DNA from: Haliscomenobacter sp.
Lineage (GTDB): Bacteria; Bacteroidota; Bacteroidia; Chitinophagales; Saprospiraceae
Assembly: GCA_016707205.1 (NCBI GenBank)
Contig: JADJHZ010000003.1
Span: 248,001 to 312,000, forward strand
Reading direction: 5' to 3'
DNA length: 64,000 nt
In this document: positions 42,101-51,304 of the stretch, in pieces
Layout of the letters: the number at the start of each line of letters is the position of its first letter
Numbering within the stretch: position 1 is the stretch's first letter
The notes under the pieces: generated by a model
What the model was told of the DNA's origin: nothing
Database searches by the model: none
The model's input: only the letters and a program-made list of their open reading frames with translations
Program-made: the position numbers and the translations under genes

Positions 42101-43540
42101 CTAATCGAGGTCAAATACATAGTAATAAGGTTCCTCCTGGCCGGAATAAACCCCCTGGAGGGTGATCCGGCTGCCCTGGACGGCGCGCAAGGCAACCAAA
42201 AACTGGTCTACTGAATTCACTTGCCGGTCGTTTACCCGGGTGATGATAAAATCCGGCCTAAGGTTGGTCGAGTCTATTTTACTCCCCCGGCGAACGCTCA
42301 CTACTTTCACTCCGTCCACCAGGAGGATAGATTTTTCCCGTTGAGACAGGTTTTTGAGTTCCATGCCGAGGTCGTCCAAAATCTGAACATCAAAAGCTTT
42401 CACCAGTTCGGTGGAGTTTCTGCGGTCTTTCAGCCGCACGGTAGCGGTTCGCCGTTTGCCCTGCCTCCAATATTCGATTTTCAGGTTGTTCCCGGGCCGG
42501 TACCTCCCTACCTGCTCCTGCATTTCCGGCATGGTCTTGGTTTTGACTCCATTGATACTCAAAATGACATCATTTCTTCTTAGCCCCGCGTCTTCGGCTC
42601 CACTGCCGGGGGTGACGCGGGTAACCAGGACCCCGTCTACGGTTTTCAGTCCAAGCGATTGGGCGGCGTGGTCGTCGAGATTCTCAATAAATACGCCGAG
42701 GAGCCCTCTTTGTACCATGCCATAGTCCCGGAGGTCATGAATGACCTTAAGGACCAGGTTGGAGGGAACGGCGAAAGAATATCCCTCATAACGGCCGCTT
42801 TGGGTGATAATCGCGGTATTGATCCCTACCAGTTCACCCCGGGTATTGACCAAAGCGCCGCCGCTGTTGCCGGGATTCACGGCAGCGTCGGTTTGAATAA
42901 AGGATTCAATCCGGTCGGTCCCCTCCAGGATATCGATGCTACGGCCTTTGGCGCTAACAATGCCTGCCGTTACCGTCGATTCCAGATTGAAGGGGTTGCC
43001 CACGGCCAATACCCACTCCCCAACCTGAAGGGAATCCGAATTTCCGAATTCAATGACCTGAAGGCCACTTGCGTCTACTTTGATCAGGGCCAGGTCGGTG
43101 GAGGGGTCCACGCCAATCACCTGGGCGCTCAATTCCCGTTTGTCGCTGAGGGTTACCAATATTTGGCCGCTATTTTCAATGACGTGGTTGTTGGTTGCGA
43201 TCAATCCATCGGGCGAAATGATCACCCCGGATCCGGAAGCGGAGGCTACCGGATTACCCCGGAAAAACCCGAGTCCGCTTCTACCCTGAAGGGTTTTAAT
43301 ATTGACCACGGCTGAGGTAACCTTTCCTGCGGCAAAAGTGAATTGCGTAGGCGCTGCCGACTGAAAATAAGCGCTCCCTGCACGCGTCGTTCCTGGCTGA
43401 GGGCCTTGGTAGGCATAGGCTGTAGGCAAGCTGTTCCGCACGACCACTTCGCGGGGTTTCTCCAATAACCGGTATAGCGCTACGGCCAGAATGGCGCTTG
43501 CCAGAGATATTACCGCGAAAGGCAGAATTTTTCTGATCAT
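42101..43540 (-). CDS. HtrA/Deg-type serine protease with two PDZ regions
   Basis: 479 residues. N-terminal membrane segment (KILPFAVISLASAILAVALY), then a trypsin-like domain with His in TNNHVIE, Asp in STDLALIKV and Ser in NPGNSGGAL. PDZ 1 (about 282-370) begins RGLLGVFIENL, and a second PDZ-like region follows (about 380-479). It degrades or refolds damaged envelope proteins. A possible promoter lies upstream: TTG-N22-TAGATTTG on the minus strand (43635-43603). A second, shorter HtrA is at 61785-62912. Confidence 0.94.
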   Translation of the reverse strand: MIRKILPFAVISLASAILAVALYRLLEKPREVVVRNSLPTAYAYQGPQPGTTRAGSAYFQSAAPTQFTFAAGKVTSAVVNIKTLQGRSGLGFFRGNPVASASGSGVIISPDGLIATNNHVIENSGQILVTLSDKRELSAQVIGVDPSTDLALIKVDASGLQVIEFGNSDSLQVGEWVLAVGNPFNLESTVTAGIVSAKGRSIDILEGTDRIESFIQTDAAVNPGNSGGALVNTRGELVGINTAIITQSGRYEGYSFAVPSNLVLKVIHDLRDYGMVQRGLLGVFIENLDDHAAQSLGLKTVDGVLVTRVTPGSGAEDAGLRRNDVILSINGVKTKTMPEMQEQVGRYRPGNNLKIEYWRQGKRRTATVRLKDRRNSTELVKAFDVQILDDLGMELKNLSQREKSILLVDGVKVVSVRRGSKIDSTNLRPDFIITRVNDRQVNSVDQFLVALRAVQGSRITLQGVYSGQEEPYYYVFDLD

Positions 43541-43564
43541 ACATCCAGATATTTAGACGTGGAG

Positions 43565-43701
43565 GGGTTCAAGGTTCAAGGTTCAACGTTCAAGGGTTAG
43601 GTCAAATCTAATACTCCTTTGTAAAACACAGACAATCAATATTCCTTAAGATTTGTCATCCCAATCCGTCAACCGTCCACCGTCTCTCGTCAACCGTCTC
43701 C
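43565..43701. repeat. GGTTCAA array and CGTCAAC array
   Basis: 43565-43600 holds four GGTTCAA-type heptamers. 43667-43701 holds five heptamers in exact register: CGTCAAC, CGTCCAC, CGTCTCT, CGTCAAC, CGTCTCC. They lie between the divergent HtrA and dapF genes. 43702-43793 contains nothing else notable. Confidence 0.75.
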
Positions 43702-43793
43702 CATAGTAACGCCCCCATGTGTATTTTTTGTTTGCATAAAAGCCCGGACAAAAATAGCAAAGTGGTATTTTGCGGAGAACAAATGCAAGGATC

Positions 43794-44585
43794 GTGAAGA
43801 TACCGTTTTTCAAATACCAGGGAGCAGGGAATGATTTTGTGATGGTAGACCAGCGGGATCAGGCCTATTTGGACCGCGGAGACCGGGAGCGCATCGCCTG
43901 GCTTTGCGACCGGCGGTTTGGCATCGGGGGAGATGGGCTGATTTTGCTGCAGCACGCCACAGGCTATGACTTTGAAATGCTCTATTTCAATGCGGATGGA
44001 GGGGAGGGGTCGTTGTGCGGAAATGGCGGACGGTGCGTAGCGGCTTTTGCGCACTACCTGAATCAGGTGGGCTCTTCCTGTATTTTTCTGGCCTCGGACG
44101 GCCCCCACGAAGCCCGGTTGACCAACCCAGCCTGGGTCGAACTCAAAATGCGCGATGTGGAAAAGATCGAGGATGGATTGGGCTACGCATGTTTAAATAC
44201 CGGTTCCCCGCATTACGTGCGCTTTGTTTCTTCGCTTTCTTCTATGGATGTTTTCCAGGAGGGCCGCCGGGTACGTTACGCTCCGGAATACGCCGCGGAA
44301 GGAATTAATGTTAATTTCGTGGAAATCCGGGATGGCGAACTAGAGGTAGCGACCTATGAACGGGGCGTGGAGAATGAAACCCTTGCCTGCGGCACGGGGG
44401 TCACTGCCGCTGCTATGGCGCACGTACGCAGACTCCCGCAGGCAATTGGGTATTGGGACCTCCCGATCCGGACCAAAGGCGGGCCGCTGAGGGTCCGGTT
44501 TGAATACGACGGCAACGCTTTCAGGGAAGTATGGCTCTGCGGCCCTGCCGTCCAGGTCTTCTCCGGAACGATTTTTTTAGATTAA
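43794..44585 (+). CDS. dapF: Diaminopimelate epimerase
   Basis: 263 residues from GTG 43794 (MKIPFFKYQGAGNDFVMVD), preceded by AAGGA five bases upstream. The catalytic cysteines are in LCGNGGRCVA (Cys75) and LACGTGVTAAA (about 211). It converts LL- to meso-diaminopimelate for lysine and peptidoglycan. A TTG at 43770 is also in frame but would add a non-homologous octapeptide. 16 bp upstream of the threonine aldolase gene. Confidence 0.94.
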   Translation: MKIPFFKYQGAGNDFVMVDQRDQAYLDRGDRERIAWLCDRRFGIGGDGLILLQHATGYDFEMLYFNADGGEGSLCGNGGRCVAAFAHYLNQVGSSCIFLASDGPHEARLTNPAWVELKMRDVEKIEDGLGYACLNTGSPHYVRFVSSLSSMDVFQEGRRVRYAPEYAAEGINVNFVEIRDGELEVATYERGVENETLACGTGVTAAAMAHVRRLPQAIGYWDLPIRTKGGPLRVRFEYDGNAFREVWLCGPAVQVFSGTIFLD

Positions 44586-44601
44586 ACAGAAACAGCTATT
44601 C

Positions 44602-45624
44602 ATGAAACCAATCAACCTAATCAGCGATACTGTTACCAAACCGACGCCCGGCATGCTGGATGCTATGTTTAATGCCGAGGTCGGAGATGACGTATTCCGG
44701 GAGGACCCCACCGTAAATGCGCTGGAGGCCAAAGCCGCCGCCTTGTTCGGCAAGGAAGCCGCTTTGTTTTGCCCTTCCGGCACCATGACCAACCAAATCG
44801 CATTAAAAACCCATACCCAGCCGCTGGACGAAGTGATTTGCGACGAGTATTCCCATATTTATCAGTACGAGGTCGGCGGTTATGCATTCCATTCCGCTAT
44901 CAGCGTCAACCTGATCAAAGGGCAGCATGGTAAAATCACTGCGCCCCAGGTCGAAGCGGCGATCAAACCCATTGCCGACTGGCTTCCGGTGAGCCGGCTT
45001 GTCGTTTTGGAGAATACGGCGAATAAAGGAGGAGGGAGTTATTACACCCTGGACGAGGTCCAGCCCATCCGGGACCTCTGCCTGGAAAGAGGGCTGAAAT
45101 TGCACCTCGATGGGGCCCGGATTTTCAATGCCCTGGTAGAGACCGGAGAAAGCCCCCTGGCTGTTGGCGCGCAGTTCGACAGCGTTTCCGTTTGCTTATC
45201 CAAGGGATTGGGCGCCCCGGTTGGTTCCGTGCTCGCCGGAGAGGCTGAATTCATCCGAAAAGCCCGAAGGATACGGAAAGTGATGGGCGGAGGCATGCGG
45301 CAGGCGGGGTATCTGGCGGCAGCAGGGATCTATGCCCTCAATCACCACATCCAGCGGCTGCAGGAGGATAACCTTCATGCGCGCCATCTGGGCCAGTTGC
45401 TCAGCCAACTGCCTTACGTAAAGGACGTTCGGCCGGTACAGACCAATATTGTGATTTTTGACGTGCAGCCGCCTTTGACAGCAGCCCATTTTCTGGAAAA
45501 ATTGGCGAACCAGGGAATTCTGGCGTCTCCTTTTGGTCCTCAGACGGTTCGCTTCGTAACCCACCTCGATGTGAATGCGGATATGATCGACCGGGTAATG
45601 GCCGTGTTACCCAAACTCGGGTAA
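44602..45624 (+). CDS. ltaE: Low-specificity threonine aldolase
   Basis: 340 residues of fold type I PLP enzymes. Begins INLISDTVTKPTPGMLDAMFNAEVGDDVF, as in this family. PLP-binding segment LKLHLDGARIFNAL (about 167-180) and Schiff-base lysine in VCLSKGLGAPVGSVLAG (about 200). It splits threonine/allo-threonine into glycine and acetaldehyde. Probably co-transcribed with dapF. Confidence 0.93.
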   Translation: MKPINLISDTVTKPTPGMLDAMFNAEVGDDVFREDPTVNALEAKAAALFGKEAALFCPSGTMTNQIALKTHTQPLDEVICDEYSHIYQYEVGGYAFHSAISVNLIKGQHGKITAPQVEAAIKPIADWLPVSRLVVLENTANKGGGSYYTLDEVQPIRDLCLERGLKLHLDGARIFNALVETGESPLAVGAQFDSVSVCLSKGLGAPVGSVLAGEAEFIRKARRIRKVMGGGMRQAGYLAAAGIYALNHHIQRLQEDNLHARHLGQLLSQLPYVKDVRPVQTNIVIFDVQPPLTAAHFLEKLANQGILASPFGPQTVRFVTHLDVNADMIDRVMAVLPKLG

Positions 45625-45627
45625 GCG

Positions 45628-46215
45628 CTAGTCCTGCACTTTGCGGCGATCGATCTCGTCGCGGATTTGGGCAGCCTTTTCGTAGTTTTCTTCTTCCAGG
45701 ACTTCATCCAGCATGCGCGTAAGGGCTTCGAGGGAATACGAAGCCAACGGATTGGACGAAGCCGATGGGCGGCTTTCGGAGGGAGGCTCGTTTTCTAATT
45801 CGCTGTCTTCCAGTACGACGCCTGCCGTGTCCAGAATAAACTCGTAGGTAAAAATAGGGCAGCGGAAGCGGGCAGCAAGAGCCAGTGCGTCGGAAGTCCT
45901 CGAATCAATTTCAACCGTTTCCCCTTCTTTTTCGCAAACCAGACGAGCATAGAAGATTCCGTCCAGCAGGTTATTGATCAATACTTCCCGCAACTCGATA
46001 TGAAACGTCTCCATCGCGTTCTTAAACAGATCGTGGGTCAGCGGACGATTGGGGGTCATGCGCTCCAGGGCTACGGCAATGGCTTGCGCCTCGAAACTGC
46101 CAATCACTATAGGAAGACGGCGCGATCCGATTTTCTCACCCAGCACGACGGCGTAGTTGTGCGATTGGGTAACACTATGAGATAAAGCAACAATATCCAG
46201 CTCAATCTTCTTCAT
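45628..46215 (-). CDS. Bifunctional nuclease (BFN/DUF151) domain protein with UVR motif
   Basis: 195 residues. The BFN domain (about 1-135) shows VVLGEKIGSRRLPIVIGSFEAQAIA and RPLTHDLFKNAME, TSDALALAARFRCPIF. A C-terminal UVR motif (LTRMLDEVLEEENYEKAAQIRDEI, about 166-189) as in UvrB/UvrC is typical of the Bacteroidota version. Role unclear; the family has been linked to nuclease activity. Ends 3 bp from the convergent aldolase gene. Confidence 0.88.
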   Translation of the reverse strand: MKKIELDIVALSHSVTQSHNYAVVLGEKIGSRRLPIVIGSFEAQAIAVALERMTPNRPLTHDLFKNAMETFHIELREVLINNLLDGIFYARLVCEKEGETVEIDSRTSDALALAARFRCPIFTYEFILDTAGVVLEDSELENEPPSESRPSASSNPLASYSLEALTRMLDEVLEEENYEKAAQIRDEIDRRKVQD

Positions 46216-46401
46216 AGCACGATCAGGTATAAAATGGGAAACGTAGGGCTAGTACGCGCATAAATTGACACCGGAAATTATGGAAGACACCCGTTTTTTC
46301 AAAGACCGCCATAATTTGAGAGCGCAAAGGTAGGGATTTTCATACAGAAAACTGGTTTTTGGGAAAAAAATATCGATTTGCGCAGGGCGGAGGCGGGGCC
46401 C

Positions 46402-47178
46402 TCAGGCCAGGGGGCGCTTTAAATCCAATTTTGCTTGCTCCCAAAGGGCATCCATTTCGGCGAGCGTCATTTCCCGGAGGTCGCGAGGGGCGTGGATTTC
46501 GATATACTCAAACCGGCGTTTGAATTTCATATTGACGCGTTCGAGGGCGGTTTCGGGGTCAACGCCAATGAACCGGGCGTAATTGATCAGGGAGAAGAGC
46601 ACATCGCCAAACTCTTCCTCGCGTTCTTCCTGGGCAGCCGGCTGATCCAGCACTTCGCGGAGTTCCCGCATTTCTTCCTCCACTTTCTCCCACACCTGGC
46701 CGGCGTTTTCCCATTCGAAGCCTACCTGTTTGGTTTTTTCCTGCATACGGTAGGCTTTGACCATAGCAGGGAGGGAATTGGGCACGCCGGCCAGCACAGA
46801 CCGCTTGCCTTCCTGGAGTTTGAGTTGCTCCCAATTTTTCTTTACCTCTTCGTCGTCGGCTACCTTCACATCGCCATAGATATGGGGGTGCCGTTTAATG
46901 AGTTTCTCGCAAATGGCGTTCAGCGCGTCGGCGATATCAAAGGCGCGTTGTTCTTCAGCAATTTTGGCATAGAAAACCATGTGGAGCATTAAATCGCCCA
47001 ATTCTTCCCGAATTCCCTCCATATCCTCCTCCAAAATAGCCTCGGCGAGTTCGTAGGTCTCCTCGATCGTCAGGTTGCGCAAGGTCTGAAAGGTTTGCTT
47101 GCGGTCCCAGGGGCACTGCTCGCGGAGCTCGTCCATTATGTTCAACAACCGCCCAAAGGCTTCCAGTTTCTTTTGCAT
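46402..47178 (-). CDS. mazG: Nucleoside triphosphate pyrophosphohydrolase MazG
   Basis: 258 residues with two MazG halves. N-terminal: CPWDRKQTFQTLRNLTIEETYELAEAI with EELGDLMLHMVFYAKIAEE. C-terminal: VEEEMRELREVL with EEEFGDVLFSLINYARFIGVDPETAL. The EExxE and ExxD metal-binding patterns are kept in both. It hydrolyses NTPs to NMP and PPi, cleaning aberrant nucleotides. The 186-bp gap upstream of the BFN gene has no feature. Confidence 0.94.
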   Translation of the reverse strand: MQKKLEAFGRLLNIMDELREQCPWDRKQTFQTLRNLTIEETYELAEAILEEDMEGIREELGDLMLHMVFYAKIAEEQRAFDIADALNAICEKLIKRHPHIYGDVKVADDEEVKKNWEQLKLQEGKRSVLAGVPNSLPAMVKAYRMQEKTKQVGFEWENAGQVWEKVEEEMRELREVLDQPAAQEEREEEFGDVLFSLINYARFIGVDPETALERVNMKFKRRFEYIEIHAPRDLREMTLAEMDALWEQAKLDLKRPLA

Positions 47179-47206
47179 GAAAGTTTAAGATTTTGCGCTA
47201 CATTTG
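47171..47206 (+). promoter_or_regulatory. Possible promoter of the small membrane protein gene
   Basis: TTTTG (47171-47175), a 23-nt spacer and TACATTTG (47199-47206). The -7 box is perfect but the spacer is longer than usual. It overlaps the mazG start codon on the other strand. Confidence 0.4.
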
Positions 47207-47278
47207 GCGCCGGAAATTTCCCTCTACCAGGCTGAACCCTGGGTTTAAAACAAACGTTAATCATAAAAACATACGGCC

Positions 47279-47485
47279 ATGCAACTCTTATCCCTGATCG
47301 GCCTCACGTTCCTCATCGTGGGCGTATCCTTCCTTATGATCAACGTGCGCCAGTTGCTGATTGGCAAAGAATTTCACGGAACCTGTTCCAGCAACAACCC
47401 TATGCTGAGAGATAAAATCGGGAATTGTACCGTGTGCGGAAAAACCGCCGACGAAGCCTGTAAGATGCCCGAAGCAAAAGCGTGA
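47279..47485 (+). CDS. Small membrane protein with four-cysteine tail
   Basis: 68 residues: one membrane helix (LSLIGLTFLIVGVSFLMINV) then a short soluble tail with the pattern GTCSSN, NCTVCG and EACKM, four cysteines in all. The spacing recalls DUF539/NqrM-type maturation proteins, which bind iron, but the match is weak. Genes like this are common in Bacteroidota and have no assigned function. Confidence 0.7.
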   Translation: MQLLSLIGLTFLIVGVSFLMINVRQLLIGKEFHGTCSSNNPMLRDKIGNCTVCGKTADEACKMPEAKA

Positions 47486-47596
47486 TCAGTAGTTGTTGAT
47501 CGCAAGCAGCACCAGGGTGCAGGCGATCAGCGGCTTAATCCCGGCTTCCCTGGCCTTTCGGATAAATTCCGAATTTTCGGTTCCCGGATCAAACCA
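47486..47596 (-). pseudogene. C-terminal remnant of a CoA-binding (YccU-like) protein
   Basis: The 36 codons before TGA 47486-47488 read WFDPGTENSEFIRKAREAGI, then KPLIACTLVLLAINNY. This matches the end of small CoA-binding proteins, which have W-[FM]-Q-PGTEN...A...GI......CTLV. No more of that protein is present upstream: the sequence changes to the end of the E2 gene, with which the remnant overlaps by 8 bp in another frame. It is a fragment left after a deletion or insertion. Confidence 0.7.
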
Positions 47597-48887
47597 GCAT
47601 CCGGATCGGATCTTCCAGCATTTGGCGCAAGGTTTGCAGGAATGCGGCGCCTTTTGCCCCGTCTACCACCCGATGGTCGCAAGAAAGCGTCACTTTCATC
47701 GTATTGCCAACCACGATCTGGCCGTTCTGGACAACCGGTTTTTCGATGATCCCGCCCACGGCCAGAATACAGGCATCCGGGGGGTTGATGATGGCGGTGA
47801 ACTCCTCGATACCGAACATACCCAGGTTGGAGATCGTAAAGGTATTCCCCTGCATCTCTTCCGGCTGAAGCTTGCGGTCCTTCGCTTTCGCAGCCTGATT
47901 TTTGACTTCCGTATTGATCTGTGAAAGCGACTTCATATCGGCATGCCGGATCACCGGGACCAAAAGCCCTTCCTCGATAGCCACCGCAACCCCAATATGC
48001 ACTTCGTTGTGGTAGCGGATTTTATCTCCCAACCAGGAAGCGTTGATCGCCGGGTGCTGGCGGAGGGAAAGCGCAGCAGCTTTGATCACCAGATCGTTGA
48101 ACGACAGCTTCACAGGGGCTACTTCGTTTAAACGGGCGCGCATTTGGATCGCTTTATCCATATTGATCTCTACCGTCAGGTAGAAATGCGGCGCAGAAAA
48201 CTTGCTCTCGCTCAATCTCCGGGCAATTACTTTGCGCATCTGACTGAGGTTGACCTCCTCGTAGGCCCCGCCTTCTGAAACCGGAGCAGAGAAAGACGGC
48301 GCCGGAGTAACCGGAGCGGGCGTCTCTACGGCGGACGGGACCAACGCGACTGGCTTAGGCGCTGGAGCTTTGGCGGGGGCCGGCGCAGATTGCATAGCCG
48401 CCTCCACATCGCGCTTGACGATGCGGCCGGAATCGCCGCTACCTTGTATCTGGCCCAGGTCGACGCCCGCTTCTTTGGCGATGTTGCGCGCAAGCGGAGA
48501 TGCCTTGACCCGCTGGTCAGACGCTTCGTCCGCCGAGGGTTCGCCGGAAACCGGTTGAGGAGCAGGCGACGGCTTCTCCGAACTCGCCGATGGAGGCGGT
48601 GCTGCCCCGTTACTTCCCTGGCTTGCCGCGATCGCCGCTTGCCAGTCTTCGCCAGGTTGCCCGATTACGGCAATGATACCGTCGATCGGCACAGGGCCTT
48701 CCTTAACGGCAATATGGAGCAATACCCCGTCGGTGTAGGTGTCCAGCTCCATGGTTGCTTTATCCGTTTCTACCTCGGCGATTGTTTGCCCAGATTCCAC
48801 TTTATCTCCCTCTTTCTTAAGCCAAGCCACAATGTTGCCTTCCTCCATAGTATCGCTCATCCGAGGCATGCGAATAATTTCAGCCAT
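47589..48887 (-). CDS. Pyruvate dehydrogenase E2 (dihydrolipoamide acetyltransferase)
   Basis: 432 residues. Lipoyl domain at 1-80 with the lipoylated Lys in VETDKATMEL (about 43). A Pro/Ala-rich linker and a peripheral subunit-binding domain (VKASPLARNIAKEAGVDLGQIQGSGDSGRIVKRDVEAA, about 128-165) follow a second linker and the catalytic domain (about 205-432) with active site CDHRVVDGAKGAAFL. One lipoyl domain only. The E1 genes are not adjacent. A TAAATTTG lies at 48951-48944 on the minus strand, a possible -7 box without partner. Confidence 0.93.
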   Translation of the reverse strand: MAEIIRMPRMSDTMEEGNIVAWLKKEGDKVESGQTIAEVETDKATMELDTYTDGVLLHIAVKEGPVPIDGIIAVIGQPGEDWQAAIAASQGSNGAAPPPSASSEKPSPAPQPVSGEPSADEASDQRVKASPLARNIAKEAGVDLGQIQGSGDSGRIVKRDVEAAMQSAPAPAKAPAPKPVALVPSAVETPAPVTPAPSFSAPVSEGGAYEEVNLSQMRKVIARRLSESKFSAPHFYLTVEINMDKAIQMRARLNEVAPVKLSFNDLVIKAAALSLRQHPAINASWLGDKIRYHNEVHIGVAVAIEEGLLVPVIRHADMKSLSQINTEVKNQAAKAKDRKLQPEEMQGNTFTISNLGMFGIEEFTAIINPPDACILAVGGIIEKPVVQNGQIVVGNTMKVTLSCDHRVVDGAKGAAFLQTLRQMLEDPIRMLV

Positions 48888-48970
48888 TTTCTAAAAATTT
48901 TGGTCAACGGAATATATCCTGGGCCGGTTATGCATCGGCCCCGCAAATTTAATCACAGATCCTTAAAATT

Positions 48971-49118
48971 TACGATGTACGATGTACGATGTACGATTTA
49001 TGAAGTACGAGGTCGTATAATTCCTCTACATCCCCTACATCCATAACCTGCACATTCTCTCAAAACAACATTCCCTCCTTTCCCGTACCTCGTACTTCGT
49101 ACATCGTAGTTCGTACCT
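48971..49118. repeat. Inverted TACGATG heptamer arrays around a TACATCC array
   Basis: 48971-49012: six heptamers (TACGATG three times, then TACGATT, TATGAAG, TACGAGG). 49024-49043: CTCTACATCC and CCTACATCC. 49084-49118: five heptamers CGTACCT, CGTACTT, CGTACAT, CGTAGTT, CGTACCT. The last block is the inverse of the first, so the region could fold back. It lies between the E2 and outer-membrane protein genes. Confidence 0.8.
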
Positions 49119-49119
49119 C

Positions 49120-49683
49120 CTAAAACCGGTACCCTATACCCACCAGCACCGGAATATCCCAATTGAGAAATGGGAAGTCGGAGAGGTCGATATCGTCTTC
49201 CGGGTTATCGCCCTCGATTTTATAGACCAAGGCCCGGCCGAAGCCCACATTGAAATCAAAGAGCAAGTGTCCGTTTCGGGAAACGGTTTTGAAACCGACC
49301 AGGGTACCTAGCGCAAACCGGGTGGTATTTACCTCCCCGTCCGTTTCGCTATTGGTTCCTTTGCCACCGGCATATTTAAGGTAGCCGCCGATATAAAACT
49401 TGTCGATCCCTTGGCTTGGGTTGAAGTAATAGCGGCCGTTAGCGCCCAAGTGATAATTATTGAATTTAACATCTCCTTCATCGTCAAAATTGTAGGAGTT
49501 CCAGGCGCCGCCGCCAAGGAGTTCGACCCCAAAGTTTTCCGATGCGGCGAATTCGCCCCGCAGGATCATCCTGCCGAAAATGATGCTGAACGGGCTGACC
49601 TTCAGGTCGGTCTGAGCTTGGGCAGTCCAGGAAGTACATACCAGCGCCAGCATTGGGAGCAAAAGTTTCAGGTTGTTTTTCAT
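49120..49683 (-). CDS. Outer-membrane beta-barrel protein
   Basis: 187 residues. Signal peptide ending TAQAQ, then alternating aromatic strands (SIIFGRMILRGEFAASENFGVELLGG, KFYIGGYLKYAGGKG) and a C-terminus GIGYRF with terminal Phe, as in small eight-strand barrels. Function unknown. No adjacent partner. Confidence 0.8.
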   Translation of the reverse strand: MKNNLKLLLPMLALVCTSWTAQAQTDLKVSPFSIIFGRMILRGEFAASENFGVELLGGGAWNSYNFDDEGDVKFNNYHLGANGRYYFNPSQGIDKFYIGGYLKYAGGKGTNSETDGEVNTTRFALGTLVGFKTVSRNGHLLFDFNVGFGRALVYKIEGDNPEDDIDLSDFPFLNWDIPVLVGIGYRF

Positions 49684-49899
49684 GGAAATAGTTTTTAATA
49701 CGTTGGTGAAATTGGAACGAGTAGATCGCTGAATGGCGTCGCCCGTTCATGGATCATCGAAACTCAAAGATAGGACTAGATTCAGGCATCCCATAGAAAA
49801 ATCCCAGGTTTCAAATTTTTGATATTTTTGATGCGGCGCCTGTTCTTCAGGTTGCTGGAGCCAATGCTAATTTACCTCGTTTTAAAAAATCGATGCTAT

Positions 49900-51249
49900 A
49901 TGAAACAAGCGCTTTTGACCTCGATCGTCTCCCTGATGTTCCTTTTTCCTGCTTTGCACGGACAGATGCCCAAAATCCTTGGACTGAAGGAACAAGGGAA
50001 GGTTCAGGACGCCTGGTTAAAGGAGCGATTCCAGACACTGCTGCCTTCTTTGATGCGCCGGGAGGGCATTGACATGTGGGTCCTTCTTGCGCGGGAGTAC
50101 AACGAGGATCCAGTGCTGAAAACCATGCTGCCCTCCGCCTGGATCTCTGCCCGCCGGACGACCATGCTCGTGATTTTCGACCGGGGGGATTCTCTGGAAA
50201 CCCTCGCTTGCGCCCGCTACGACATCGGGGAAATTTTCAAAAAAGCCTGGGACCCGGAGAAGGAACCGGACCAGTTCAAACGCCTCGCCCAACTCATCGC
50301 CGAGCGAAACCCCAAAAAGATAGGGATCAACCGCTCCCCCTTGTTTGGGCATGCCGATGGCCTCTCCGCCTTCCATTACGATCAATTACTCCAAGCCCTT
50401 CCAGACGCCCTGGAACCCCGGCTGGTCTCCGCAGAGCGCCTTGCCGTCGGATGGCTGGAAACCAGAACGCCCTCCGAACTAGCCGTGTACCCCCAGATTT
50501 GCCGGATCGCGCATGCGATCATCGCGGAGGGATTTTCGGAACAGGTCATCCAGCCGGGCATCACCACCACTGAAGAGGTTGTATGGTTCTACCGCGAACG
50601 GATTCGCTCGCTCGGCCTGGAAGCGTGGTTTCACCCAACGGTAGACGCCCAGCGGGCAGACCCCTCGGCGAATGAACAGAACCGAAACTTTTCCAGCCGG
50701 CCGGATGGGTCCGTGATTCTTCCCGGCGACCTGATCCATGTCGATTTCGGGATCACCTATCTGGGGCTGAATACCGACACGCAGGAAAACGCCTATGTGC
50801 TCCGAGCGGGGGAAACCGACGCTCCGGAGCATCTCAAACAAGCATTTAACAAATGCCTGCGCCTGATGGACCTCCTGACGGAAGCATTCCGCGCCGGGCG
50901 CAGCGGCAACCAAATCCTTGCGGATGCCCTCGCCAAAGCCAAAGCAGAAGGGTTGCAGCCCAGTATTTACAGCCACCCTATTGGCTATCACGGCCATGGC
51001 GCCGGCCCGGCAATCGGCATGTGGGATATGCAAAATGGAGTGCCTGGTACAGGAGATTATCCCCTGAACCCGAACACCGCATACGCCATTGAGTTGAACA
51101 ACCGGGTTTTCCTGCCCGAATGGAATAAGGAAATCCGGATCATGATGGAAGAGAATGCCGTTTTTGACGGGCAAAAGACGTACTACATCGACGGCAGGCA
51201 AAAACAGCTTTTGCTGGTCCCCAGGACGAAAAGCCACCTGGGCAACTAA
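49900..51249 (+). CDS. Exported M24-family metallopeptidase (Xaa-Pro type)
   Basis: 449 residues. Signal peptide MKQALLTSIVSLMFLFPALHGQ. N-terminal creatinase-like domain (about 25-190), then the pita-bread domain: Asp in LIHVDFGITYLGLNTDTQ, His in IGYHGHGAGPAIG and Glu in NTAYAIELNNRV and RIMMEENAVF. All metal ligands look intact. Exported peptidases of this type process proline-containing peptides. The frame is open 27 codons upstream; ATG 49900 gives a proper signal. Confidence 0.9.
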   Translation: MKQALLTSIVSLMFLFPALHGQMPKILGLKEQGKVQDAWLKERFQTLLPSLMRREGIDMWVLLAREYNEDPVLKTMLPSAWISARRTTMLVIFDRGDSLETLACARYDIGEIFKKAWDPEKEPDQFKRLAQLIAERNPKKIGINRSPLFGHADGLSAFHYDQLLQALPDALEPRLVSAERLAVGWLETRTPSELAVYPQICRIAHAIIAEGFSEQVIQPGITTTEEVVWFYRERIRSLGLEAWFHPTVDAQRADPSANEQNRNFSSRPDGSVILPGDLIHVDFGITYLGLNTDTQENAYVLRAGETDAPEHLKQAFNKCLRLMDLLTEAFRAGRSGNQILADALAKAKAEGLQPSIYSHPIGYHGHGAGPAIGMWDMQNGVPGTGDYPLNPNTAYAIELNNRVFLPEWNKEIRIMMEENAVFDGQKTYYIDGRQKQLLLVPRTKSHLGN

Positions 51250-51304
51250 GGGCCATTGGGGATTTCAGCGGGGAATGCTACCTTTATGGGCCAAATTCCG
51301 CGTC

